A model generated the notes under the pieces. It was not told the DNA's origin. It made no database searches and saw only the letters and a list, made by a program, of their open reading frames with translations. Positions 43,218 through 51,445 of a stretch of DNA of 64,000 nucleotides are shown piece after piece (positions within the stretch are counted from its first letter, which is position 1; each line of letters begins with the position of its first letter). This stretch comes from Prevotella sp. UBA2809. Lineage in GTDB: Bacteria; Bacteroidota; Bacteroidia; Bacteroidales; Bacteroidaceae. Location: assembly GCA_002351725.1 (NCBI GenBank), contig DEHD01000017.1, positions 1-64,000 of the forward strand. Reading direction: 5' to 3'. Position numbers and translations under genes: made by a program.

Positions 43218-46200
43218 ATGAAGAAACTGTTATGTTCTATACTTTTCTGTATGACCTTGCAACTGGCTATGGCTACAGAGTATCCTATCTTTAGGACTCT
43301 GGATGTAAGGACTGGCTTGTCGGATAATTATGTGAAAGACATTCTGCGCGACCAGTATGGATTTATGTGGTTGGCTACCAGCAATGGACTCAATCGTTAC
43401 GATGGCTATCAGTTTAAAAAATATACGATTACTCAGTTGGGTAATTATAATGACGACATCATGCGTATTATGGAGGACGGCGATGGGACACTTTGGATTC
43501 AGACGATAGAGCATACTTATATTTATAATCGAGCACTTGACAGGATTACCGACGAAGCCAAACAGCTGCTCAATAATTTTGGAATCACAGGTAGCTATAA
43601 ACGAATTTTCACTGACGAGGCCAAGAATCTATGGGTTAATACCGATAAGATGTTGTTTCGCTACAACTTTGAACAGAAGAAACTCTCAACCATTGCCCAT
43701 GTTTCTGCTGGCGATATTGTTGACTTGACGGTCAGGGGGGATAGAGCTTATGTGCTTACTCAGAATGGCGACTTCTATCGGGTAGATATTGCCAATGGCA
43801 TTATGAAACATGAGGGGCATTTCAACTTTTTGTCTACTAGCTGGCATCAGCTATACCTCGATTCGCAAGGCTGGTTGTGGTTCTTCTCTGCCCATTCGCC
43901 TAACGATGGGTTGAACCGTTACGACACATCAACCCGGCAATGGGATAATCATCCTATATTAGGAACATTTCAGCATACCATCCTGGTTTCGATGCTCGAC
44001 GATGGTATTGGTAATATGTGGATAGGAACAGAGAATGAAGGCATATATGTGTTAAACACTAACAGTATGCAACTTACCAAACTGGCAAGGAGCGACAACT
44101 CGCTGTTTTCGTTGCCTAGTAATCATATCTCTTGTTTTTTTAAAGACGTGCAAGATGTGATTTGGATTGGAACAAGTAAGTGGGGGGCAGCCTATGCCGA
44201 TTTGACTCCACATTTCTTCGATCTTACAAGACTTCAAGGTAACGAAGACATTAGCTGTATTGCTGAAGATTCGAAAGGAAACCTTTGGATAGGATTCGAT
44301 GGCGAAGGAATAGCCATGATGACAATGACGGGCAGCCTCACCTACTATAATAAAGCGAAGGGTAATCTTGCTTCTAATTTGGTGACATGTTCGTTGACCG
44401 ATCATGCAGGTCGCCTGTGGATCGGTACCTATGGAGATGGTATCTTGTATTTCGATGGACGGCAATTCGTGAAATATCAGACTGCAGGTGCTGCAGCAAC
44501 ATTCATGCGCTGTATGGCCGAGGATGAATATGGGAATCTATGGTTGGGTACTATCAATAACGGCATCGTTTGTTTGTGTTCAGATGGTACTACGGCATAT
44601 TACACCATGGATAACTCAGTGCTGCGTACAAGCAGTATTACCAGTCTGCACTGTGACAATCATAACAACCTGTATGTAGGCACAAGTACAGGCTTTTATG
44701 TCTTCGATATCAAAGCAAAGGCTTTTCGTGAGCAGAACAGCAGCACGCAGAAGCTGACAGATGATTTTATTACTTCGCTCGACAAGGATGAAAGGGGATT
44801 GGTATGGATCGGCACCCGTACTGGTCTGAAAATATATGATGAACCTCGCGATACACTGTTCTCACTTACTGAGGAGGATGGCCTGTCGAATTCCTTTGTC
44901 AGGGCTGTTCTAGGTGATAGGGAGCTGAATATGTGGGTTAGTACTGATAATGGCTTAACACTTGTCAAAACCACTAAATCTGATGATGGGGGCTATTCCT
45001 TTGTGTGTATACCCTTTTTCGAGGAAGATGGGTTGGAAAAAGCGGCGTTCAACAACGATGCTGTGTGCCTGACATCAACAGGTGTGTGCCTGATTGGAAG
45101 CAATAATGGTCTTATAAGAATCAAAAATAATTTGTTGCCTACCGACTATCCTCTTACGCATATCATGTTTACAGCGCTTATTGTTGGAAATCAGCCGATA
45201 GAGGTTGGTGATAAGAGTGGCATTTTGAATCGTAATCTACAATTGTCAAATAGCATAACGCTTAGCTACGATCAGAATAATATCTCTATTGATGTGTCGG
45301 CCATGAACTATAACAAGAAGCACAAGATACGCTATCTGTACCGTCTGCGAGAGGTGAACGACCGTTGGATAGCTCTGCCAGGCAATCGTATCAACTTTAA
45401 TGCGTTGGCTCCAGGAACCTATACGCTCGAAGTGAAGGCTACCGACCTGAGCGGTTGGACCAGCGAGCCATCGGTGCTATGCATTCATGTAAAACCGCCT
45501 TTCTGGCGCTCTATGTCTGCTTATATCTGCTACCTACTGCTGATAATCATCGGTGTGTATCTATATCTTCGTCAGCTACAAAAGAAGCATCAGAGGATGC
45601 TCGCACAGCAGAAGTTGGAAATGGAGCTGGAGCAGCAACACCTGATGGAGGCCAACAAGATGAGGTTCTTTACCAATATCAGTCATGACTTGAAGACGCC
45701 GTTGTCGCTTATCATCACCCCCCTGGAGAAACTACTGGCAGGCCAGCTGGAGAAATCTATAAGGGTAGAGTTGGATTTGGTGTGGCGCAATGCGCGCATG
45801 TTGATGGACGAGGTAACACAACTGCTCGATATGCGAAAGCTTGATGCAGGCAATGAGAAACTGCATCTGTCGCATGGTGACTTCATCGAGTTCCTGCGTA
45901 AGATTGTCGAAAGTTTCAAGTATTATGCAGAGAGTCGGGGGATGGTGATGAATCTGAAAATCAATTCACCCAGCATCGAGATGGATTTTGACCAAAGTAA
46001 GATGCGCAGGGTGGTGATGAATATGCTTTCGAATGCTTTCAAATACAACTCTGTAAGAGGCAGTATTTCTGTGACTGTAGGTCGGGAGGGGCAGAACATG
46101 GTACTGCAGATAGCTGATACGGGCATCGGTATTAAAGATGAGAATAAACATCGTATTTTCGATCGTTTTTATCAAGAGTCAAACGACACAGAGTATATTG

Positions 46201-47141
46201 GTAGTGGTATCGGACTGCATATCGTAAAAGAGTATGTTGCCATGCATCAAGGCGAGATTGCTGTAGCGGATAATCATCCGCAAGGAACGGTATTTACCAT
46301 AACGATACCAGTAGGAAATACTCATGCAGAAAGCAACTCTATTGTGCCAACTGGTGCATCAGATGTCAAAGGCGAGATTGTAAAACCAGAAGACAAGACC
46401 ACCATTCTAATTGTTGAGGATAACCATGATTTCTGCATGTTCTTGGAGCGATGTCTTAACGATCAGTATCATGTTCTGACGGCAGCCAATGGCAAAGATG
46501 CACTTGAAGTACTGGCTGTCAGCCATGTCAACATCGTTATCAGCGATATTATGATGCCTGAGATGAATGGTCTTGAACTCTGTAATAGAATCAAGACCGA
46601 CATCAGTTTCTCGCATATTCCAGTTATCCTGCTCACGGCTAAGTCGACTGAGGATAATATTATCACAGGTTTGAAGGATGGAGCAGATGATTATATCACC
46701 AAACCTTTCAATCTCAGTATATTGAAGCTGCGTATTCAAAAAATTCTGGAGTGGACTGCCAACAGTCATCGTGCTTTCAGCGATAAGCCGGAGATAGCCC
46801 CCAGTGAGATAACTGTCAGCTCGCTTGATGAGGAGCTGATTGAGAAAGCAATCAAGGCTGTTGAAGAGCAGATGAACAATTCGGAGTTCTCGGTTGAGGA
46901 GTTTGGTGCAGCTGTTGGTTTGTCTCGTGGTCATCTTTACAAGAAGCTGATGGCCATTACAGGCAAATCGCCTATCGAGTTCATTCGTACTATCCGTATC
47001 AAACGAGGCAAAGCCTTGCTGGATCAAGGACGTACCAACGTCTCTGAGGTGGCCTATACTGTCGGGTTCTCACCTAAGCAGTTCTCTAAATACTTTAAGG
47101 ATGAGTATGGATGTCTACCTTCAGAATATATCAGAAAATAA
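43218..47141 (+). CDS. Hybrid two-component system sensor/regulator (HTCS)
   Basis: A 1307-residue inner-membrane sensor that detects a glycan fragment in the periplasm and directly activates locus genes. Order: signal peptide (LLCSILFCMTLQLAMA), a beta-propeller of Reg_prop repeats (MWLATSNGLNRYDGY, LWIGTYGDGILYF and others), Y_Y_Y domain near residue 700, membrane helix near 765, HisKA with His823 in NISHDLKTPLS, HATPase (about 920-1030), receiver with Asp1110 in VISDIMMPEMNG, and AraC DNA-binding domain (about 1217-1307). All key residues are present. It is divergent from GH27 and 13 bp upstream of GH97. Confidence 0.96.
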   Translation: MKKLLCSILFCMTLQLAMATEYPIFRTLDVRTGLSDNYVKDILRDQYGFMWLATSNGLNRYDGYQFKKYTITQLGNYNDDIMRIMEDGDGTLWIQTIEHTYIYNRALDRITDEAKQLLNNFGITGSYKRIFTDEAKNLWVNTDKMLFRYNFEQKKLSTIAHVSAGDIVDLTVRGDRAYVLTQNGDFYRVDIANGIMKHEGHFNFLSTSWHQLYLDSQGWLWFFSAHSPNDGLNRYDTSTRQWDNHPILGTFQHTILVSMLDDGIGNMWIGTENEGIYVLNTNSMQLTKLARSDNSLFSLPSNHISCFFKDVQDVIWIGTSKWGAAYADLTPHFFDLTRLQGNEDISCIAEDSKGNLWIGFDGEGIAMMTMTGSLTYYNKAKGNLASNLVTCSLTDHAGRLWIGTYGDGILYFDGRQFVKYQTAGAAATFMRCMAEDEYGNLWLGTINNGIVCLCSDGTTAYYTMDNSVLRTSSITSLHCDNHNNLYVGTSTGFYVFDIKAKAFREQNSSTQKLTDDFITSLDKDERGLVWIGTRTGLKIYDEPRDTLFSLTEEDGLSNSFVRAVLGDRELNMWVSTDNGLTLVKTTKSDDGGYSFVCIPFFEEDGLEKAAFNNDAVCLTSTGVCLIGSNNGLIRIKNNLLPTDYPLTHIMFTALIVGNQPIEVGDKSGILNRNLQLSNSITLSYDQNNISIDVSAMNYNKKHKIRYLYRLREVNDRWIALPGNRINFNALAPGTYTLEVKATDLSGWTSEPSVLCIHVKPPFWRSMSAYICYLLLIIIGVYLYLRQLQKKHQRMLAQQKLEMELEQQHLMEANKMRFFTNISHDLKTPLSLIITPLEKLLAGQLEKSIRVELDLVWRNARMLMDEVTQLLDMRKLDAGNEKLHLSHGDFIEFLRKIVESFKYYAESRGMVMNLKINSPSIEMDFDQSKMRRVVMNMLSNAFKYNSVRGSISVTVGREGQNMVLQIADTGIGIKDENKHRIFDRFYQESNDTEYIGSGIGLHIVKEYVAMHQGEIAVADNHPQGTVFTITIPVGNTHAESNSIVPTGASDVKGEIVKPEDKTTILIVEDNHDFCMFLERCLNDQYHVLTAANGKDALEVLAVSHVNIVISDIMMPEMNGLELCNRIKTDISFSHIPVILLTAKSTEDNIITGLKDGADDYITKPFNLSILKLRIQKILEWTANSHRAFSDKPEIAPSEITVSSLDEELIEKAIKAVEEQMNNSEFSVEEFGAAVGLSRGHLYKKLMAITGKSPIEFIRTIRIKRGKALLDQGRTNVSEVAYTVGFSPKQFSKYFKDEYGCLPSEYIRK

Positions 47142-47154
47142 GCTCCAATAAACA

Positions 47155-49158
47155 ATGAAGAAACTAATGATTTTTATGTTCTGTCTCACTGCTATGAGTG
47201 CATGGGCCGGAAGCTATGAGGTGAGTTCGCCTAATGGTAAAGTGAAAGTAACTGTTGAGGCTGGCAGCATGGTAAACTGGTCGGTTAGCTACGATGGAAA
47301 GGCTGTACTACAACCGTCTGTTATAGACATCAGAGTGCAGCAAGGTAAGAAAACTGCTGGTTTGGGCAAGGTGGGCAAGGTGAGCAAGAAATTTGTCACG
47401 GGCAGTTTCAAAACCCCTTTCTATAAGAAGGCCGAAGTGGCCAACAGCTATGGTCAGCTTGTACTCTACACCAATCAGAAATGGTCTATCGAGGTACGTG
47501 CCTACGATGATGGCGCTGCCTATCGACTCATCACCTCATCAGCACAGCCTATGTTGGTGAATAACGAGACGGCAGAGTTCCGGTTCGCAGCCGATTATCC
47601 TGTCTTTGTGCCTTATGTCAACGATAACCGTTCGGGTGAGCGCTACTGCTATTCGTTCGAGTCGTATTACGACGAACAGAAACTCTCGAGCATGTTTGCC
47701 GACTCGTTGACCATCACTCCATTGGCAGTGTGCATGCCTGGCGGTATGAAAGCTATCGTGATGGATGCAGGCGTGGATAACTATCCTGGCATGATGCTCA
47801 TCAAGGGCGATGGCAACTCGCTTAAGGCTGAGTTCGCACCTTATCCTTTGGAAAACATGATTGGTGGCTACGACCGTCTGAACCTTGTGCCTACCAAGCG
47901 TGCCAGCTTCATCGCCAAACTCGCAGCCAAACAGGCACTGCCTTGGCGCGCAGTGGTGATAACCGAGAATGATGCCGATATTCTGAACTGCGATATGGCA
48001 CAGCGCTTGGCACCAGCCTGTCGCATTGCCGACACTTCGTGGATCAAACCAGGCAAGGTGGCTTGGGACTGGTGGAACAACTGTAACATCACAGGTGTAG
48101 ATTTCGCCTCGGGCATGAACACCAATACCTATCTTTATTATATCGATTTCGCCTCGCGCAACAACATCGAGTATATCATCATCGATGAGGGCTGGAGTGG
48201 TAAAGAGTCATTGATGGAGGGCCTAAGCCCAGAAATTGACCTCTCCCGACTGGTCGCCTATGGAAAAGAGAAAGGCGTGGGTATAATTCTCTGGTCTAGT
48301 TGGCGTAACCTGATTGGCAACAACCCCGAGGGTGGCATCAAGGTTACCGAGACGGTGATGAAGCATTATGCTGATATGGGCATTAAAGGCTTTAAGGTCG
48401 ACTTTTTCGATCGCGACGACCAGCAGGTGATAGCTTCTGCCTATCAGGTGGCCGCCTGTGCCGCCAAGCATCATCTCTACCTCGACTACCACGGTCTGAA
48501 GCCTTGCGGTATTCAGCGTGCCTATCCCAATATCTTCAATTTTGAGGGCGTAAAAGGTCTGGAGAACTCTAAATGGGAACCACGAGTAGGTGATGGCCCA
48601 CTGCATAATCAGCCACGTTATGATGTCACAGCTCCCTATCTGCGCATGCTGGCTGGTCCTATGGATTATACTCCTGGTGCTATGACGAACGCTATGAAAG
48701 ATAGTTTCTTTGGCAATAACAATCACCCGATGAGTCAGGGTACCCGTGTGCACCAGATGGCCATGTACACTATCTTTGAGGCGCCGTTGCAGATGCTGGC
48801 CGATAGTCCTACCAAATACATGCAGAATCAGGAGTGTACCGATTTCATTGCACAGGTGCCTACTACCTTCGATGAGACCGTGGTGTTGGCTGGTGAATTG
48901 GGAGAATATATTGCCATTGCTCGTCGCAAGGACTCTACCTGGTATGTGGCTGCGATGACCGATTGGACACCGCGTGAGCTCACCATCAGTCTCGACTTTC
49001 TGACTCCAGGTCAGCATCAGGCCACCATCTTTGCCGATGGGGTGAATGCTCAGAAGGATGCTACTGACTATCAGTGCATCCGAAAGACTGTGACCTCAAC
49101 CGACCGCCTTGCCATTCGTCTGAGTAGTGGCGGAGGTTGGACTGCTATCATTTATTAA
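47155..49158 (+). CDS. GH97 alpha-galactosidase/alpha-glucosidase
   Basis: A 667-residue exported GH97 enzyme with a signal peptide (LMIFMFCLTAMSAWA). The N-terminal beta-sandwich (SSPNGKVKVTVEAGS) precedes a barrel with WDWWNNCNITGVDF, IIIDEGWSGKE and GFKVDFFDRDDQQ, then a C-terminal beta domain. Asp416 in KVDFFDRDD sits where the retaining GH97 alpha-galactosidases carry their nucleophile; inverting SusB-type enzymes lack it, so alpha-galactosidase is the better guess. It is 13 bp from the HTCS gene and likely co-transcribed. A terminator follows at 49165-49190. Confidence 0.9.
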   Translation: MKKLMIFMFCLTAMSAWAGSYEVSSPNGKVKVTVEAGSMVNWSVSYDGKAVLQPSVIDIRVQQGKKTAGLGKVGKVSKKFVTGSFKTPFYKKAEVANSYGQLVLYTNQKWSIEVRAYDDGAAYRLITSSAQPMLVNNETAEFRFAADYPVFVPYVNDNRSGERYCYSFESYYDEQKLSSMFADSLTITPLAVCMPGGMKAIVMDAGVDNYPGMMLIKGDGNSLKAEFAPYPLENMIGGYDRLNLVPTKRASFIAKLAAKQALPWRAVVITENDADILNCDMAQRLAPACRIADTSWIKPGKVAWDWWNNCNITGVDFASGMNTNTYLYYIDFASRNNIEYIIIDEGWSGKESLMEGLSPEIDLSRLVAYGKEKGVGIILWSSWRNLIGNNPEGGIKVTETVMKHYADMGIKGFKVDFFDRDDQQVIASAYQVAACAAKHHLYLDYHGLKPCGIQRAYPNIFNFEGVKGLENSKWEPRVGDGPLHNQPRYDVTAPYLRMLAGPMDYTPGAMTNAMKDSFFGNNNHPMSQGTRVHQMAMYTIFEAPLQMLADSPTKYMQNQECTDFIAQVPTTFDETVVLAGELGEYIAIARRKDSTWYVAAMTDWTPRELTISLDFLTPGQHQATIFADGVNAQKDATDYQCIRKTVTSTDRLAIRLSSGGGWTAIIY

Positions 49159-49164
49159 TACTAA

Positions 49165-49190
49165 TAATCCCCGCCAAAAAGCGGGGATTA
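49165..49190. terminator. Bidirectional terminator between GH97 and GH3
   Basis: TAATCCCCGC (49165-49174) pairs perfectly with GCGGGGATTA (49181-49190) around the loop CAAAAA, followed by TTTATTT. Confidence 0.85.
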
Positions 49191-49191
49191 T

Positions 49192-51435
49192 TTATTTAAG
49201 CGTCAGAATGGCCTTTCTTAAATGAGGAAGACTGCTATCTGGTCCTATCATTATCTCAAAGTCGCCAGGTTCTACAACATAGCCGTTAGGGCCATAAAAC
49301 CGTAGCAGGTCATCGGTGATTTCAAACGTTACTACTTGGCTTTCGCCTTTTTTCAGGTGTATGCGCTTGAATCCTTTCAGTTCTCTTATAGGGCGACTGA
49401 TGCTGGCTACAACATCGTGGATGTACAATTGCACGATTTCATCGGCATCGTAATTGCCTGTATTCTTTACTGTAACACTGGCTGTTCTGCCATCAAGAGT
49501 AATATCACTATAATCGAAAGTGGTATAGCTCAGTCCGTAGCCAAAGGGGTAGAGCGGATCGTTGCGTATATCCAGGTAGTTGCTGCTGAACTTAGAAAAT
49601 GTTTTAGCACCCTCGGCTACCGGACGACCTGTTGGCAGATGGTTATAGTAAAGCGGCTCCTGACCTGTGGCCTGTGGCATGGAAGTTGTGAGCTTCCCGC
49701 TGGGTACTTTGTCGCCAAATAATACGTCGCAGATGGCATTGCCAGCCTCGCTACCTCCAAACCATACTTGCAGAATAGCTGGCACGTGAGTTTGCTCCCA
49801 TGTCATCACTGTGGGGCGGCCTGCAAAATTGAGCAATACCAGAGGCTTACCGAGTGCCAATAGTGCCTCAAGTAGCTCTTTCTGTGCGTCAAACATTTCC
49901 AATGTCGCCCTGCTACTGCTTTCACCTGTCATCTCGGCCGATTCGCCCATAGCGCAGACAATGACATCTGCCTGACTGGCGATGGTCAGAGCCTCGCGCT
50001 TAAGTTGTTCGGCATCGCCAAATGGCGTGGGGCGATAAAAGCCGCCGTCCATCTGCAAGATAGAATCGTTGGTGAAGTTACAACCCTGTGCATAACTCAG
50101 TGTAGCCTTGCCTTGAAGGGCTTGTTGCATGGCTTCTTTGAGTGTGGCATATTTGGTGTTATCTGCTGTAGGAGCCCAAGTTCCTGTCATATTGTCGCGG
50201 TTGTGGGCCATAGGGCCTATCAGGGCAATCTTGCCCAGTTTCTTCAATGGTAGCAAGTGGTTGTCGTTTTTCAACAGTACAAAACTCTTGGCTGCTATCT
50301 CGCGTGCGGCTTGTCGGTGGGCTGGGGTATAGATATCCTGGACATGGCGCTTCTTGTCGAGGAAACGATAGGGATTGTCAAACAGTCCCAGTTTGTATTT
50401 CGCTTCTAAAATACGGCGGCATGCCTGATTGATTTCTGCCATTGATACACGGCCATCTTTCAGTGATTGTGCTAATGTGTTGATAAACCCCTCAGAGCAC
50501 ATGTCCATATCTGTTCCAGCCTTCAGTGCCATTGCCGAAGCTTGGTCCAGATTACCTAGGCCATGCTTGATAATCTCACCGATAGCGCCATAATCGGTCA
50601 CCACGAATCCGTTCCAGTTCCACTCTCCTCGCAACACATCATCGATGAGCCATTTGTTGGCGGTAGCTGGTATGTAGTCTACAACATTGAATGATGTCAT
50701 AACCGACCCTGCACCGGCTTTTACTGCAGCCTCGTATGGCGGGAAGTATTGGTTATACATACGTGTATGACTCATGTCTACCGTGTTATAGTCGCGTCCT
50801 GCCTCTGCTGCACCATATAGGGCATAATGCTTCACACAAGCCATCATGTTCTCTGGGCCGTAATTACCTTGGTAGCCCTTTACCATTGCCTCGGCAATGC
50901 GACTGCCTAGAAACGGGTCTTCGCCATTACCCTCGGCAATACGGCCCCAACGGGCATCGAGGGCTATGTCAACCATCGGACTGTAGGTCCAGCAGATACC
51001 ATCGGCAGTAGCTTCTTTGGCTGCTATACGTGCCGATTGTTCTATACCTTGAAGGTCCCAAGTACACGATAGGGCGAGTGGGATAGGGAATATCGTTTCA
51101 TAGCCATGAATCACATCCATGCCCACCAGCACGGGTATACCCAGACGGCTCTGCTTGACTGCTACCTCTTGCAGGCGACGGATATCATCAACGCCCTTTA
51201 GATTCAATACAGTGCCTAACTTGCCTTCTGCAACAAGTTTCAGTAGTGGACTGTTTTTCTCTTCGCCTGTAGTAACCGATAAACCTGGCATTAGGTTCAT
51301 TTGGCCCAGCTTCTCTTCGACAGTCATTTTAGCCATCAGCTGGTCGATAAAAGCATTCATCTTCTTATCTTCTGCCTGACTGGCTATGCTTGCCATCAGC
51401 ATAAATGCTGTTGTAAGAAATATCTTTTTCATCAT
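49192..51435 (-). CDS. GH3 beta-glucosidase
   Basis: A 747-residue exported GH3 enzyme. I start at the ATG-ATG pair (51435/51432), giving signal peptide FLTTAFMLMASIASQA; longer frames run into the GH9 gene. Order: (alpha/beta)8 barrel with GMDVIHGYETIFPIPLALS and the nucleophile in FVVTDYGAIGE, alpha/beta sandwich with KSFVLLKNDNHLLPLKKLGK and GESAEMTGESSSRATL, and C-terminal Fn3-like domain (FGYGLSYTTFDYSDI). It would split cello- or glucomanno-oligosaccharides made by GH9. It begins 10 bp after the GH9 stop. Confidence 0.94.
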   Translation of the reverse strand: MMKKIFLTTAFMLMASIASQAEDKKMNAFIDQLMAKMTVEEKLGQMNLMPGLSVTTGEEKNSPLLKLVAEGKLGTVLNLKGVDDIRRLQEVAVKQSRLGIPVLVGMDVIHGYETIFPIPLALSCTWDLQGIEQSARIAAKEATADGICWTYSPMVDIALDARWGRIAEGNGEDPFLGSRIAEAMVKGYQGNYGPENMMACVKHYALYGAAEAGRDYNTVDMSHTRMYNQYFPPYEAAVKAGAGSVMTSFNVVDYIPATANKWLIDDVLRGEWNWNGFVVTDYGAIGEIIKHGLGNLDQASAMALKAGTDMDMCSEGFINTLAQSLKDGRVSMAEINQACRRILEAKYKLGLFDNPYRFLDKKRHVQDIYTPAHRQAAREIAAKSFVLLKNDNHLLPLKKLGKIALIGPMAHNRDNMTGTWAPTADNTKYATLKEAMQQALQGKATLSYAQGCNFTNDSILQMDGGFYRPTPFGDAEQLKREALTIASQADVIVCAMGESAEMTGESSSRATLEMFDAQKELLEALLALGKPLVLLNFAGRPTVMTWEQTHVPAILQVWFGGSEAGNAICDVLFGDKVPSGKLTTSMPQATGQEPLYYNHLPTGRPVAEGAKTFSKFSSNYLDIRNDPLYPFGYGLSYTTFDYSDITLDGRTASVTVKNTGNYDADEIVQLYIHDVVASISRPIRELKGFKRIHLKKGESQVVTFEITDDLLRFYGPNGYVVEPGDFEIMIGPDSSLPHLRKAILTLK

Positions 51436-51445
51436 GACTGTAGGA

